A DNA stretch of 64,000 nt, taken from positions 3,596,001 through 3,660,000 of the forward strand of contig NC_063156.1 in NCBI RefSeq assembly GCF_020921035.1, read 5' to 3'. A program made the position numbers and the translations under genes. Origin of the DNA: Rhodamnia argentea (taxonomy: Eukaryota > Streptophyta > Magnoliopsida > Myrtales > Myrtaceae). Below the pieces are notes generated by a model. It had not been told where the DNA came from. It saw nothing but the letters and a program-made list of their open reading frames with translations, and ran no database searches. Positions 13,428-26,492 of the stretch are shown in pieces. Position 1 is the first letter of the stretch. Each line of letters begins with the position of its first letter.

Positions 13428-16400
13428 CTAGGAGAAGAGCTTCTGACCGCCGCCATTCTTCCAAACCCCACGCACAGGCAATGCACCATTAGGCTCTCCC
13501 CTTCCTTTTGATCTGTTATCCACTGGATCAGGATCGGAATCGGAGTTCTTCAGGTCTAGTATTGCAGCCTTCGAGTCCTCCCCCAAACGAACTCTGTGAA
13601 ATTTTGATGTTTTCTTCCGCTGCTTACTCCCTCCACCTCCACCTCCATCACCGACATTGTTATTAGTTCCACCAGCAGCAGCAGATGCCTCTGATTTTGT
13701 TTTACTACTAGAACTCAGTGATAATTTCTGCTCGGCATCAGTCACTACCTTTGATTTCCCATTGACAGATCGGTATCCATCCTTTGATAAAACCTCCACC
13801 TCTTCGTCTGACAGCTTGTACTTTGACTGCATCTCCTGAACGCTGCTCATAATGCTATCAGCCAACTTATTCTTCCGGTTGCCAACAACAGCACCAGCAG
13901 ACTTAGCCTTACCTTTCCTATTACCATCACCATTCCCTAAGAAGATGTCCCGACTCCAACCACCTTCTCCGACACCACTCTTTCGCATTCTAGCATTATG
14001 CGTTTCAATAAGCTCTCTTTGTTTCTTAGTATCAGGGCATAGTCTAGCCAAATCAAGAATCAAATGTGACAATCCAAAATTCTGCACATAATCAAGGTAG
14101 GTTTCTGTGTCAATTGAACCCTGACGATAGTGAGCAGAAATCTCTTTGAAAACAGTGAATTTCTCTTGGTCATCATCTACAGCAGCTCGTATCTTTTCTA
14201 CCAGCGATTTGTTTGCAGCATGGACATCTTCCACCTTTGGCAAAACTTGGCTCGTCGGAGTCATTTTGCGCACATGGCTAGCAGAGACTGGTGGAAATTC
14301 AGATGGAGACGGCTCCATAGATGCCCTCTCAACAAGATTAGGCGCTGATGAAGAGTGGGTTATCTTATTGGTGCTACTGCTTTCCGTGTGCTTGGAAGAT
14401 CCAGCCGACATAACTGCATGAGCCGTAGTAGCCCGACTCTGACCCTTAGCCAAACTAGCATAACTTGATGAAGTAGGTCCATGACTCGTACTAGGGGTCG
14501 CCATAGTGGGAGCCTTTGCTGTATGCGCAGATGAAGAAGTTGATGGGAATGATGGACGACTTGCAGCCGGCCAAGCCTGAGCTGGACTTCTAACACTCTT
14601 GCGTCGAAGACGAGCAGCCATTGTGCTATTTGACAGACCTTCAGAGTCCCGTTTGTTTGCTTGTTGACTGGAACTTGCAGCCATGGGGAGAGGAGGAAAG
14701 GCAGTTTCTTGTAGAGGTCCGCTCTGAGACTTTTGCCCCAAAGCTTCAAGATATCTTGCAGAAGGTTCAGAATCAGTTGTGTTTAAGGACTCAAATGGCT
14801 GAACTATTTGATCTATATCGTCCAAGTCTCCAGGATCAGTTATTCTATGTGTATTGGTCAATAAGGATGGATCAGGCCGAGGGCGATCAACATTTGCAGT
14901 CTCTAGACTGGCTTGAATGGCCATTGAAATCTGCTCTTCAGCAAAATCACGATGAAATGTCCTACCCCTTCCACGGCGACGATCTTGTTCATTACCCCGA
15001 CGGTATCGAAAGCTGGTGGGTATCTAATAGTGGAATAACAACATTTGGCCAAAGCATCAAGAAAGGGAAGAAAGCCAACAATATATAACACAGAGTCAAC
15101 ATTCCAATAAGCATGCTCAAATAACTAGTGATCGTCAGTAGGGTCACTAACTGAAAAACGCTAGGATGCACGACCATTAATTTATTCTTCCCTCTGAATT
15201 ACTCATAATGATATACCGTATGTACCTGAAGTGCAGCATTACGCTTAGAACGAGACATACGCCCACCATGTTCCAAGGTATTATGCCGCTGAAATAATCA
15301 GAGAAACATGACATTAAAGGGACTGCTAATGCCACTGCATATCTACTAAATAGATGATGGCAAACCAAAGCACAAATAATTGCAATTTTTTTTCCTAATC
15401 CAACAATTGTCCAATTCAGACTATTTCATGAGCCATGATCACAGACCTTCATTTCTCCTTCAGATTGAAAGACGATGAACTTTTTGGCAAGGCAGGCCTC
15501 ATCCTCACACAGGAAGTGCTCTTGACGGAAGTGAATCTGTGAGAAACAAGTTTTGATGATACATAAATGTAAAAGATGTTCTTTGGCCAAAATGAAAGTA
15601 AGAAATGCGCTTCAGGTTAGACCGTAGAGGAACATATATGAACATTGATATCTTACCTCTAGATCGTCATAGCCCTTAAAGTATTCATATTGTCCTGGGT
15701 GCTGCCTGCATAATCAGTAGTAAAGATGAGCACTCCCGAAGATTCTGAATTTCAAATAGTACCGTAAGTCCTAGTAATACTGTAAAATTTTACCTTTGGC
15801 AAATAAAGCACGTATAGTGTTCTGTCGACATATGAGTATACAGTTCATTATCCCCATAAAAAGGTGTTCCGCAGAACTCACACATAGGATGCCCTGCGAA
15901 GCCGCCTCTTTCACTCTCACTTCCATCCACCTCAGAATCTCCTGTGCTTATGTGCTGATTCAACTGTGAGCGAGTATATAATTTCTGCTCACAGATGAAT
16001 ACCTGCATCACCAAGAAACAACGGAACATCAAGCACAAACAAAGCCAAGGAGGCAAGCCACATGGTAAGAATTCCATCTAAAATCTATTTGTATCATGTT
16101 AGATTCCACTTATCTCCCCACCTTCCGCCCTTCCAAGCACAGGCTGCACATGAGTACTTTATGCTGATGAAACAAATGCCCCTTCAACTGTTCAATATTC
16201 CTAAACCTCCCCCGACGTTTAGAGGCATCATTGGTTTTCTCCTCAGATTTGTCACAAATGCTACATGAAAGCTTGCACATTGCCTTCACCATCCTATAAT
16301 GGTCAACATCATCAAAAATTGCCTGAGTATCTTCATGGAACCAATATGACCCAACACGACCTTCTTTTGGTTCAGAAGGCAGTACTGAAAAATCGTTGAT

Positions 16401-17618
16401 CATCCTTGTATAATCTCCTAATGCCTGAAAAAGCAGCATCATAAGGCCTATTCAAAGCAGAGTATTCACAGCTAGAACAGAATACAAAGAAAATCAAATC
16501 AATTAACAAAAACCCGAACCAGGAAACGGATATAACTCCTAAGGCAAACTGAAATAGTGACAGCGTAAGTTTAGAAAATTCTATAGCAAGTTGTAACAAC
16601 CAGAATCGAATCTAAAATCAACGAACTCTTCATAAAACATCATATCGATTTGCAAAAATCAGCATATCTTATGGGAATATTGCAATTGATCTAACGAATC
16701 ACATAAGATTGTAATACAGATTGTCAATAAACAGATAATACTTCACCAGATTAATCTGGATCTCACACCAAAAAAATCAGCATCTAGAAATAGACCCTTC
16801 AACAAAAGTCCGTAACTATGTGAATGAAAAAGTATCTCATAGTCCTTGAGCATATATCTACATGTTTAGCTAAAGTCAGATTTGATTGTGCGTGATAACC
16901 ATCCCGCTTTTAATCCCTCTACACTAATAAGAACACCATAGCCAATGAAGTTTCTTAACCAATTACAGAGAGAATTTCAACTGTGCAGAATTCAAACCTT
17001 TAGAGGAATGCAGATGACACGAACACACATAGTTGATCAAAGATAACACTTTGTCTGTACGTCCAACTCAAAGTAAGCCTAATTGCACAGTTAAACTAAG
17101 CTCAGGGCCTAAGCAAGGCGAAAGTATATAATGAGACTTTAAACCACGTCAACACTATCACAAGTCTGATTAATTTCGACTAAAGTCATGGACCGTGAAC
17201 TTCTGGCATAACCCATGGTGCATTATCTTTGATCTGAGTGGCACTGGCGCGATGCGTTACAATCTCGCTCCAAGTAAGGATGACACTGGTTCGTGCATAG
17301 AAATCTTACTAACACAAGTTATCAGCAAACACATCCCCCCCCAACCCACCAAACAAAAAAAAAAGTGAAAACCTAACACCACCACGAAAATCCAATTTCT
17401 TCACTTCGATCGACAAACCAAGATCGTGTCATTCTTCGAGGCCTCCTAACCTTGGTGACGAGGACAACATCGTTGTCGGTCTTGCAGATGCAGCACCGCC
17501 GATCGTCGCAGATGAAGCGGAGCCGAGCGACGCAGGTGGAGCAGACCTCGCGGTGGCCGCAGGCGCCGTAGGCCACCCACTCCAGCGTCTCGGCGCACAC
17601 GGCACAGGAATCGTCCAT
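13428..17618 (-). CDS. HEL2: RING/C2H2 zinc-finger E3 ubiquitin ligase, HEL2/ZNF598 family
   Basis: Seven exons (17618-17451, 16424-16122, 16002-15794, 15705-15657, 15536-15447, 15288-15226, 15023-13428) give 825 residues in one continuous frame. Residues 1-56 are a RING finger of the ZNF598 type (C5, C8, C20, H22, C26, C29, C42/43, C45). Residues 57-294 hold the C2H2 finger array, for example CSICDKS, LKGHLFHQHKVLMCSLC, MCEFCGTPFYGDNELYTHM, HYTCFICQR and FRQEHFLCEDEACLAKKF, ending RHNTLEHGGRMSRSKR. The long last exon is Ser/Ala-rich and low-complexity with a poly-Gly and basic patch (SKQRKK) near the end. Family members ubiquitylate small-subunit proteins of collided ribosomes to start ribosome-associated quality control. 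The first intron is about 1.03 kb; the rest are short. Confidence 0.95.
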
Positions 17619-18043
17619 CCTCCCGGCGGAACGGCGATCGGAGGGGAGGTGGTGGGGGGGAAAAGGCGGTGCCTAGGGTTTTCAGAGAGTTGAATCTAAA
17701 CGTAGAATCGCGCAGAGACGAAGATGAGATGAGACGAGATGGGCAGAGATTTGGATGATGAAGCTTTTCTGGTTGGATTGACCTCGAAGTTTCGATCGTT
17801 TTATACGAACACGAATTGATGATGGGAAGTGGGGGAAGCCAAACGTTTCCTTCTGCTTTGGAAGTAGCAATAATTTGATTTTCATTTTCGATCTTAGAAT
17901 TTCGTAATTTTTCTTTTTCTTTGCCTTTTTTCTTTTTTTATATTTTGGACCTAAAGAGAAGCTTCTTTTTTCTCTTATTATTTTGTTGTTTTAAATTTGA
18001 CCAAATAAAAAAAAAAACAAATTTAAAAAAAAATTTGGGTCCC
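17619..18043. other. Upstream region of HEL2-like gene up to the edge of the duplicated block
   Basis: This contains the HEL2-like 5' leader (near 17,620-17,780) followed by very A/T-rich sequence with poly-A and poly-T runs. No gene is visible. The 7.3-kb duplicated block begins at its right end. Confidence 0.6.
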
Positions 18044-18583
18044 ACTCTTGCAGATCACGGCAAGGAGGAAAAAGGGCTGACTGCTCTTTTAAGGTTGGAC
18101 CGACTAAAAACTTTAGTGGAAAAAAAAATTGCCATGCAAAATAAGAAGGGCAATTTCAATAGTATGGTCACAGAAATTGAGAGTAAAAAGCACGGCAAGC
18201 AGCGTTCATGATCATACTTTCGGAGCAAAATTTTTACTTTAGAAATGCTTTTCGAGTTCCCATCTTTTGTAAAATCACTCATCCGGCTCGAGATTAAACC
18301 GGACCGTTACATATTTTCTGTACCGAACCATAGAACATCCATGAATAAGGGCATCAAATAAGTTCCGTTGTATGATGTTTTCTCTTGCCAGGCAAGAATC
18401 CAAGAATCTAGTGAATTGATAAAGATGGGAAAAGCAAAGAATTTGGATAGAGTCAGGCCGTTCTTCCCCTCTGCCCTCCTCGATTCCCGAAAATGGTACA
18501 ATTCCAGAATCAAGCAACCTGCAGAAGCCAAGGGAATGAAGCAAACTACATCTTGAAAACGAAGAACAAGCAAAAGCTGTCGT

Positions 18584-18591
18584 TATAAATA
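18584..18591 (+). promoter_or_regulatory. TATA box of MATH-A
   Basis: TATAAATA lies 83-90 bp upstream of the MATH-A start codon, a normal plant distance allowing a short 5' leader. It is conserved in MATH-B (48,871). Confidence 0.6.
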
Positions 18592-18673
18592 ATCCCCCTT
18601 GAATTACCTCCAGAACCACCATTCGATCGACCCTCCATGCTCCGGATCGAGTCGAACATCTCCGGCTCTGAAC

Positions 18674-20553
18674 ATGACGACTTCCGAGATACACAGAGAA
18701 GCCGACTGCGGTACGTCGCCTCAAATATTACCCCACGTAGTTCATGTGTCGCATGAGTTTCTGTCTTATTTTGTCGTAAATAGAACGTCTGTGTAAATAG
18801 AATTTTTCAATTGCGCTCGGGCTTGAAGTACTATTAAAACTCGTTGGTTGATCGGTTTCTTCTGGTTTCGGTCGACACAGCTACAACGAAGGAGATTAGA
18901 GATGCTGCACCCTCGCATTATGTGCTCAAGATTAAGTCCTTCTCTTTGTTCGCGAAGAACAACATCGACAAGTATGAATCGAGCGAGTTCGAAGCAGGAG
19001 GCTATCAATGGTTCGTCGCTCCTCTCTCTAGCTTCACCACCTCACACTCAAATTCAGAGGTATTAAAAGAACTACATACAGCGGTTCGACATCGCTGAAC
19101 AAGAACACCGGTCAATTAATTTTTTGAAGAGGTTGTTACTTCTTTGAAAACCTATGGCCATGCTCCAAATTTAGGCCTTTCTTCCAGAAGATGGTTTAAA
19201 TGCTTTACAGGCATTAAACTTCTGTTACTGCTGTAAAATCTGATGCTTGAACCCTTTTGTAGTTTTGTAAATTCGTTCATAACAAGGTATTCTTTATGTG
19301 ATGAAGAGACTGTAGTGAAAATAGAAGTTGATTCAGCAATCAGAAGCTGTATCACGGAAGCGTCTTGATTCTGCAGGAAACTGATCCTCTATCCCAATGG
19401 AGACAAGAGCCGAAACGGAGAAGACCACATCTCCATATATCTGGTGGCTTCCGGGACGATTCCTTTCCAACTTGGCGGGGCGATTCATGTGGCCGTCAGG
19501 TTCTCTTTGTATGATCAAATCTGCGATAGGTATTTAACTGAACAAGGTAAAAAGCACAGCAATGACTGCCCAAAAAAAAAAAAAAAACGCAAGTTATCAT
19601 CACCTCCTGAACACTAACATCCAATCGACCAATCTTCGCTTGTGAATTCAAAGGGAGAGTCGCGAGATTGCACGCGTTCAGAGCCGAATGTGGAGTCCCA
19701 AGATTCATGACGCTTAAAAATTTCGCCGACCGGTCGAATGGGTACCTTGTGGACGACACCTGCTTCTTCGGTGCGGACGTCTTTATCATCAAGAGTTCGG
19801 GAGTCGGCGAATGTGTGACGCTCAAGGAGAGCACATCGTACACTCATGAATGGAAGATATTGACGCTCCCAAGCTTGGGGGAAGATTCTCTGTACTCTGA
19901 GGCATTCACTGTTGGAGACCACAAATGGTTGCTCCTATTTACAAACTTCCTTTCAATGATGAACTCCTGTTCTTGTTGATTTATTACAAAATTTCAATCT
20001 TTTCGCAGGAAGGTGTTGCTATACCCGAGGGGTAATCAGGCCAACAGGGGCCAAAACCTTTCGGTGTTTCTCTTCTTGGTTGATGCGGAAAAACTGGCTG
20101 CCGGTCAGAAAGTGAATGCGAGATTCGTCATCCGGTTGAAAGGCCCATACAACGTTGTACACCATCAGCCGGAAGGTGAAGTGTTTATAAACAGCAGGCC
20201 AAACAGAATGGCCGGAGTAATTTCGAGTTCGATCGCACGATGAGATTCTCTTTCACCACGATACAGCGCTAATTAAATTGCACCCGTTAGCAAGGACCGG
20301 ATTCGATTTGTTCATGTAGTCCGCATCAGTAGAAACCGCTGAAACATCTCATATTTCCTGACTCTAATTTTCTGCTCTCTTGCTTTGTCATTGCTACTTT
20401 GCAGCTTGGACTATGTGGTTCAGTAGCTCCATAACGAACTGGGGTTGGCCGGCTTTCATGCCGCTGAAAACGGTTGGGGAACGCGTGTCCGACGATTCAT
20501 GTGTCATTGCAGCAGAAGTCACAGTGCTCGGCACAGTTAGCAAATTGCCATGA
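18674..20553 (+). CDS. MATH-A: protein with two tandem MATH (TRAF-homology) domains
   Basis: Six exons (18674-18710, 18881-19010, 19377-19546, 19654-19927, 20009-20175, 20405-20553) give 308 residues with all GT-AG introns. MATH domain 1 runs from about residue 23 (HYVLKIKSFSLF, EFEAGGYQWKLILYPNGD) to about 170 (YLVDDTCFFGADVFI). MATH domain 2 runs from about 183 (HEWKILTLPSL, VGDHKWKVLLYPRGN) to the end (DDSCVIAAEVTVLGTVSKL). There is no BTB, coiled-coil or protease part, so it belongs to the plant MATH-only (TRAF-like) group. MATH domains bind peptides in partner proteins; no specific partner can be read here. The exon 4 acceptor (ttcaaag|GG) is weak, without a pyrimidine tract, but it alone keeps the frame and is the same in MATH-B. 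Confidence 0.9.
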
Positions 20554-21081
20554 CAGCATTATATGTATCAGATGTGTTCATAAACAGATAATTACTGACA
20601 GTTCTTTCCTCATGACGATAATACATGGATTGAATGGGTTAATGCAATAAGTTCTCTGCAAGCATTTCTGCCTCTGGTCAGATTCTTGTAGACATTTCTC
20701 ATTAATCATGTCAGTACTCCTTATCAAACAAGTTGCAATATCTAATTCGCACAATCGACCTGAGTCTCCATATGGCAGAGCCGAAAGTGGGGTTGTTAAT
20801 GACTCAATTCAATTTGCATCGCGAGATATCATCAGCATATCAAAGAATACAAGGATTAATGTGGCTCATAACTCATTGACTTAAGCTTTTGAGTTTAACG
20901 GGTTCGGACTTGGGTGTTCTCTTAGCGATCTCCCTAAGCGAAAGGTTTAGGGCTTCTACTGCGCACTCCCTAACAAATTGGTATCAAAGCCGATGATCGC
21001 TCTAGAGTTGGCCCATAACTCATCGACTTATGTTTTTCACTCTATAGTTGGCCCTCATTGACTTATGCTTTTAAGTGAAAA
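20554..21081 (+). other. 3' flank of MATH-A, duplicated downstream of MATH-B
   Basis: This contains the 3' UTR and flank, nearly identical to 50,848-51,366. A phrase around 'gcccataactcatcgacttatg' recurs inside it as a small local repeat. No gene is seen. Confidence 0.6.
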
Positions 21082-22613
21082 GGGAAAAATTCAAAAAAGG
21101 GCCCAAAGTGGCTTCATTTTCTCAAAAAAGGGTCCATAGTGGATCTTGTTTTAAAAAAGGGCCTAAAGTGCCCAATCTTGTTTCAATGAAGGGCCCGAGG
21201 TCCTCATCCGGCTATCAGCAACTATTTCCGGCGATTGAACAAGGTTATTTTTGTCCAAAAAAATTAAAATAAAAAAAGACCCAAAACTCTAAAATTAAAA
21301 ATCGCAGGTGGAACAAGGGAAGGTTTCTGGCATTCTCTTCTTCTCTTCTCTGACCCACTATGACATCCCGTAATCCAGCAGGTCGGACCTTCAGGGGTTT
21401 CAAAAAAATAAAAATTTTGGACGTTTCCTCATCCTGGGTGCAATTCCTTCGCGGTTCGCCCCAAAGAGGTTCAGGAAAAATAGATTTGGACTGGATATGG
21501 GAAAGGACCCATTTACCCTCGAAAAATACCCCATTTTTAACTTGGAACGAAGGGTATTTTGGTCATTTTACCCCTTGGCCGAATTTTGACTATTTTTGGT
21601 GGAGAAAATCACCAATTTGTCCCTCTTGACTTTCAAGACACCAAAATATCCCACCCAATAATTATTTTAACCTATATTAATTATTTTGGCTTTCTTCTTC
21701 TTCATTTTTCAAGAACCCTTTCTCTCTCTAGCTCACTCCCTCTCTTGGCCGAACTCACCCTTGCTCATTCTCTCCCTCATCGAAAATTCTTCAAACAACC
21801 GCCGGTGTCGCCTTGAACCGCCGGAGCTCGACTACCGCCGTGAGTTACTCGGAGTCGCCGGATTTCCGTGGGTTAAAGCCGGTCAAGAGGAGTTGCCGGA
21901 GCCGCCGGATTAGGGTCAAAATTTTTCTTGGTTTCTCGCCGGAAAACTTGCTAAAATAGTGGTAAGTTGGTCCCTAACCTTATATTAGGTATCTAGGATG
22001 CTAATGGACTTGAGATTTGGTAGATTTGGGTGAAAAATTGGTTGTTTTTGGCCATTTTTATGCCTTGGCCGAGAATGAATATTTGGAGGAGAGAGAGCTT
22101 GTTCTTGCATGAATAGTAAAGTCAAGAAGATAATAGTGGTCAAAGTTTAACTATGGTTACTTTATGCCCTAACTAGAGTTACTTTATGCTATTGTTTAAC
22201 CAAGGTTAGGTTAGTATTTGACTCTAGTTAATTTTTTTAACCATGGTTAGTTAATATATTAACTAGGGTTACTTTTATGTGATATAAAGTTGTTATGCCA
22301 TGGTACTAAATAAATGTGGCATTAGTACTATAGTTTAGTACTATAGTAGAATTATGTTATATGTTAGAAAATTATTATTGTTCGGCCGTGATAAATTTCC
22401 ACATTAGTATAATTTTAATGGTACGTGATTTATAAATTGCTACGTTAGCGTAATATGGTCGCATGACGTGGATTGGATACTATGGTAGTGTTAATTGATC
22501 GGGTAGTATGAATTAATATTTGGTTTAGTGTGGATTAATCGGGTGATCCCGAATTATTAATTCTCTAACGTGAGTAAATCACGTGGTCCCGAACTATTCT
22601 AAGAAAATGATAA

Positions 22614-22910
22614 GGTCGTATTCAATCAAGTCCTCTGAGGCCAAAGTGAGCCGTATTCGTCCGATTGTCCGAGACAGAGGAAATGTGAGGGTCGTATTCA
22701 ATCAAGTCGTCCGAGGCCAAAGTGAGCCGTATTCGTCCGATTGTCTGAGACCGAGGAAATGTGAGGGTCGTATTCAATCAAGTCGTCCGAGGCCAAAGTG
22801 AGCCGTATTCGTTTGATTGTCTGAGACCGAGAAAGTAAGAAAGTCGTGTTCAATTAAGTCGTCCGAGACCAAAGTGAGCCGTGTTCGACTAATTGTCCGA
22901 GACTTGATCC
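22614..22910 (+). repeat. 76-bp tandem repeat inside solo LTR
   Basis: Units start at 22,614, 22,690, 22,766 and 22,842 (ggtcgtattcaatcaagtc), a period of exactly 76 bp. The fourth unit is diverged, and shorter partial units (gtcgt...tccgagacc) continue to about 22,980. Confidence 0.85.
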
Positions 22911-23039
22911 GGTCGTGTTCCTATGTGTCCGAGACCGAGATCCGTGGGTCGTATTCCTATGTGTCCGAGACCCTGGTATATATATAGAGCCGTGTTCCAT
23001 AAAGGTCCGAGGCTCAATGTTATGAACTTATTTGATGGC

Positions 23040-23200
23040 GGTGGAGTAACGTGGAATATTCTGGTGTAACGTGGAATATTTCCGGAGTAACGTGGAATAT
23101 TCTGGAGCAACGTGAAATACTTCCGGAGTAACGTGGAATATTTTCGGAGTGCCGTGGAATATTTTCGGGGTAACGTGGAAATTTTTGGAGTAAGGTGGAC
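23040..23200 (+). repeat. Short tandem repeat of about 20 bp (gtaacgtggaatatt...)
   Basis: Seven or so imperfect copies of gtaacgtggaatatt followed by a ctgga or ttccgga spacer lie head to tail within the solo LTR. Confidence 0.8.
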
Positions 23201-24289
23201 ATTTATATTATGGCCTGGTGTGCTAAAAACGGGCCCCGAGAGCACGTAGAATATTTTATTGTTAGGCTGAGGCGTGGAACGCCGAAACGGGAGTAACGTA
23301 GAATATTGGAGAAGGTGTGAGAATTTTCGGAGAAAGAACGGAATTTTCTGGAATTAAATTGTGGAATTTTTGGGAAGAAAGAAGAATTATTGGAAATTGT
23401 TCACTGAAAAATGTGTCTGGAGGCACTAGAGCCCTAATCTAGGATTAGGGGCTAGCTTATCGAGATTTTATCTCACCCCGTCGTGGGTTCGTTGTTTTTC
23501 GGACCACCCGCCTCAGCCATGAGTGTTCGCCCGGGAGATTCGGTATTCCCTAATGTCATGGTACCGGGAGAAGATGGGAGGTTGTAGAGCCATCGGATGC
23601 GGAACAGCCACCCGAGCTTGACGAGGATGAGCTGGAGGCAAGAGATGATATAGTACCGGATAGCGAGAACGAGGCCTAGGGTAGTTGGCCTCTTGACTTT
23701 TGCTGGCTGTTTTATTTGGGATGTATAGTAGGCTTCGACCATGTAATCTTTTTGTTTTAGTGGTCATAGGCTTGTACAGTGGCCTCCGAAGCCATAGATT
23801 TGGAAAATTGTATAGAACGTGTGGATACGTATATAAGTTTGTTTTTACCGTCCCAAGTCATCGTGATGTTCATTGTTTCTGTACGGGGATTTGTTTTTGC
23901 TTCCGCATGAATTTGTTGGCCTTTGGATCCTGGAGGACTGTACATAAGTGTGGCCGGGTGGGATGTCGATGAGCTCGCAGGGTTCGGGTCGTGACACCCA
24001 CGCTCATCAATGGCCAGGGAGCTGGGGCCGTGCAACCAAGCGGCGGCATGTGAAGAGGCGGCGATGGCGCTGGAGGCTTGCGACCGGGCGGCGGCGGCGA
24101 CCTCCAAAGGTGAGGATTTGGAAAGAAATTAGAAAATTCCTCCTCCTAGGGTTTACACAGAACCTTCGTCCCCAATTCAAAAATCGATTCGATTGTGTCT
24201 GGCGTTTTACCTCCGAGGCTCGGCCGAGGTCCGGTGGCGCGGGCGATGTGCGATCGCCAAGACAATGATTGTCTCTCTCAGCGCATCAA

Positions 24290-24600
24290 CACCAGGAATG
24301 GCTGCCATAGTTGCTGCTCCTTTAAGAAAAATTTTTTTTTTGGTAAAAAATGCTCCTTTAAGATCACTTGTGATATTGTGTAGCCATCACCAGCTGCTTC
24401 TTCCATCTGATTCACTTTAGAGAACAATTTGGTGGGAGCAGTAACTATTGCACCATTAGCTCCTTTGATAGCGGTTTCCACCGAGGAATAAATAGAATCT
24501 AAAGTGCTTCTCAGATTGCTTTCTGCCTTGTTTACTAACTCGTTGATGGAATCTGAGACTTTGGAAAAGATATCCTCGATCTTGGTAGTTCTCCAGCTGG
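24290..24600 (-). pseudogene. Captured host-gene fragment partly within the MULE TIR
   Basis: On the minus strand an open, helix-prone segment reads around SINELVNKAESNLRSTLDS and ends AIKGANGAIV ... KVNQMEEAAGD. This looks like real protein, not random sequence. A second, diverged copy of its end lies in the right TIR (30,950-31,095), where the frame reads DRYTNITSDLKGA. The style resembles the N-terminal stretch of chloroplast CAS/rhodanese-like proteins, but I cannot confirm this. No start codon, stop or introns are supported. Exon capture is typical of Pack-MULEs. Confidence 0.4.
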
Positions 24601-26492
24601 GAAGAAAGCTTCGACCTCCAAGCCAACCATAGTTGATTCGAAGGTGGAGATGTTGTGCGACATGCTAGGAGGATCGATAGCTTCGGATCTTCTTTTTTTT
24701 TTTTTTTTTTTTGGGCAGAGGCCTATTGGTGGAGAGAAATCGGTATATGTACGAGGATTTCTAAACAAGAACCACCCCTCGCTCAATTCATAGTGCGTCT
24801 TGGCTGACGGGTACATTCTGCTCGTGATCCGCCTTTTTTTCTGCTAATGATCTGCCTTTTTTTCTTTTATGGCTTTAAATTATAATTCCATCTGAAGTTT
24901 TTTATCCAATCTTCTTATGATTACTCGGACGCCAGCGATCGAACCTTCAAAACCTCAGTAAGCTATCAAATGGTTACACGACTAGCTTCAAAAGCTTCAG
25001 TGGGCAATACCAATTGGCACTTTGCCCGCAGCTAGATGTATCTGAAAACCGCCGATGGTGGCATCGAGGGAATGCCAGGTCATGTTTGCCTCCCCGACGC
25101 TTATAGCACGGCTCAATAGCCACCTGTTGCTCAACAATTGCATTTCACATACCCCGATGGATGTGGCGAAAAAGAAGAAGATTTTATTAGAAGTTTTGAT
25201 AATGTACTACCCTTAGAAAGATGTTGGAGGGCCGTGATTATTGTTCTTTGTAGGTGTCTTTTGGAGCTTTATATTGAGTGTTGCGCAGTGCCCACATATT
25301 GAAGTTGTGAACTTGTATGGTGTTATATCTTTTTGTAATGCAAATATTATATTTTAGTAAATTCAATTATTTAAAGTTGAGTTGTTGATGACCATAGATG
25401 ATGACTGCTTGATTATGATGGTGGTGGATCTATTGCCAATGACGGAAAGCAAGCATTCTGCAATGTTGAGCATTCTTCCGAGAGAGCATTCTCAACATAC
25501 TAAATAGCATTAGATAAATTTGAAATGATCCACATTGTTTGATGAAAAAGAGAAACCTCCCAACACAAGAAATCTTCTCAACACTTTTAGGCCTATACAT
25601 ACTTTAAGATGCTTCCAAAACATACCCATATATATCAACTAACGGTAAAATAAAAAGAGTTGATGTTGTTGGTCCCGAGTATCTCAAAAAAGTTGCTTGT
25701 CTTCAACTCTTTCATGTTGAGGTCCTTACATCCTCCTCTTTGCCTACGATTGAACTGCAAAATAAATCATTAGTCAAAACAAGATAAAGTACGAGCACGA
25801 AAATTTTTATGACAAAGGAAAGCACATATGGATTTCTCCTAAAAAGATTACTGCATCTGAGTTTTTTAAGTAAACTATTGGCAAGGCCTAACCCATAACT
25901 AAAAAGAACAAGCAAAATAAAAATCCATAACATACCTGTCAATAAGATTCTAACGGAGATAATGGTGATTATACCCCAAGAGCTTAATGATGGGAGACTC
26001 CAACCTTTAAACACAACAGTAAAATAGAATAGCGAATGAAGGAGATGAAAAGAGAGCCCAGAGAAGAATATCAATATTAGGCCGAAACAAACGTTTAGCT
26101 GGATGATTACAAAATCGGAGAACAGATACCAAACATCTAATAGGGAGAATCTTGTATTATTGTTTCTTCATTCTTATAGCTTTTTCCTACAAGTGAGAAA
26201 AGCATAAAATCGAGTTACATTTCCACATTTTCTGCTGTACATCGCAAGCTCATTAGTCGCCGTGTTGTCAAAATGTGTAGATGCATCGTAATTTTGCAAT
26301 ATCTCTACCGGTCGGTAAACTAACTAGCAACCGCATAAAACAAAGCCAAAGCCAAAGCCAAAGCCAAAGCGGGATATTCAAAGCAGCCAATATCAATATA
26401 TTTTAACTCACTCATCGAAATTCTGCGAGTTAAATCATGCAAGCAGAGCAAAGCCTAGTTACCAAAGAAACAAAGCACAAAAAGGGGGCGGA
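24601..26492. other. Interior of outer MULE, no recognised gene
   Basis: A/T-rich sequence. It includes a long T run (near 24,690) and a five-fold AAAGCC hexamer repeat near 26,340-26,370. I see no gene or family similarity. Confidence 0.5.

Larger units (their letters stand above)
21359..23996 (+). mobile_element. Solo LTR (gypsy-like family) inside the left TIR of the outer MULE
   Basis: The 2,638-bp insertion is bounded by the 5-bp duplication CCCAC (21,354-21,358 and 23,997-24,001). It begins TATGACATCCC and ends GGGTCGTGACA. The right TIR of the MULE shows the uninterrupted target (gacccacgctc). The ends align with those of two other solo LTRs in the window (consensus TGTRACAYCC ... GTGACA); the terminal TG has mutated to TA. 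No coding or internal retroelement sequence is present. Confidence 0.8.
21082..24482 (+). repeat. Left TIR of outer MULE (interrupted at 21,359-24,001)
   Basis: Positions 21,082-21,358 plus 24,002-24,482 pair with the reverse complement of 30,945-31,736. Shared runs include the stretch after 'attgaacaaggttatttttg' and the region around 'ctcctcctagggtt'. The left terminus is built from about 35-bp subterminal repeats of the type AAAAAAGGGCCNAAAGTG. Confidence 0.85.

Noticed and set aside
20881..21060. Possible LTR primer-binding phrase 'ttggtatcaaagc' downstream of MATH-A
   Set aside because: It resembles a copia-type primer site, but no LTR ends, polypurine tract or coding sequence adjoin it, and it is duplicated only with the block.
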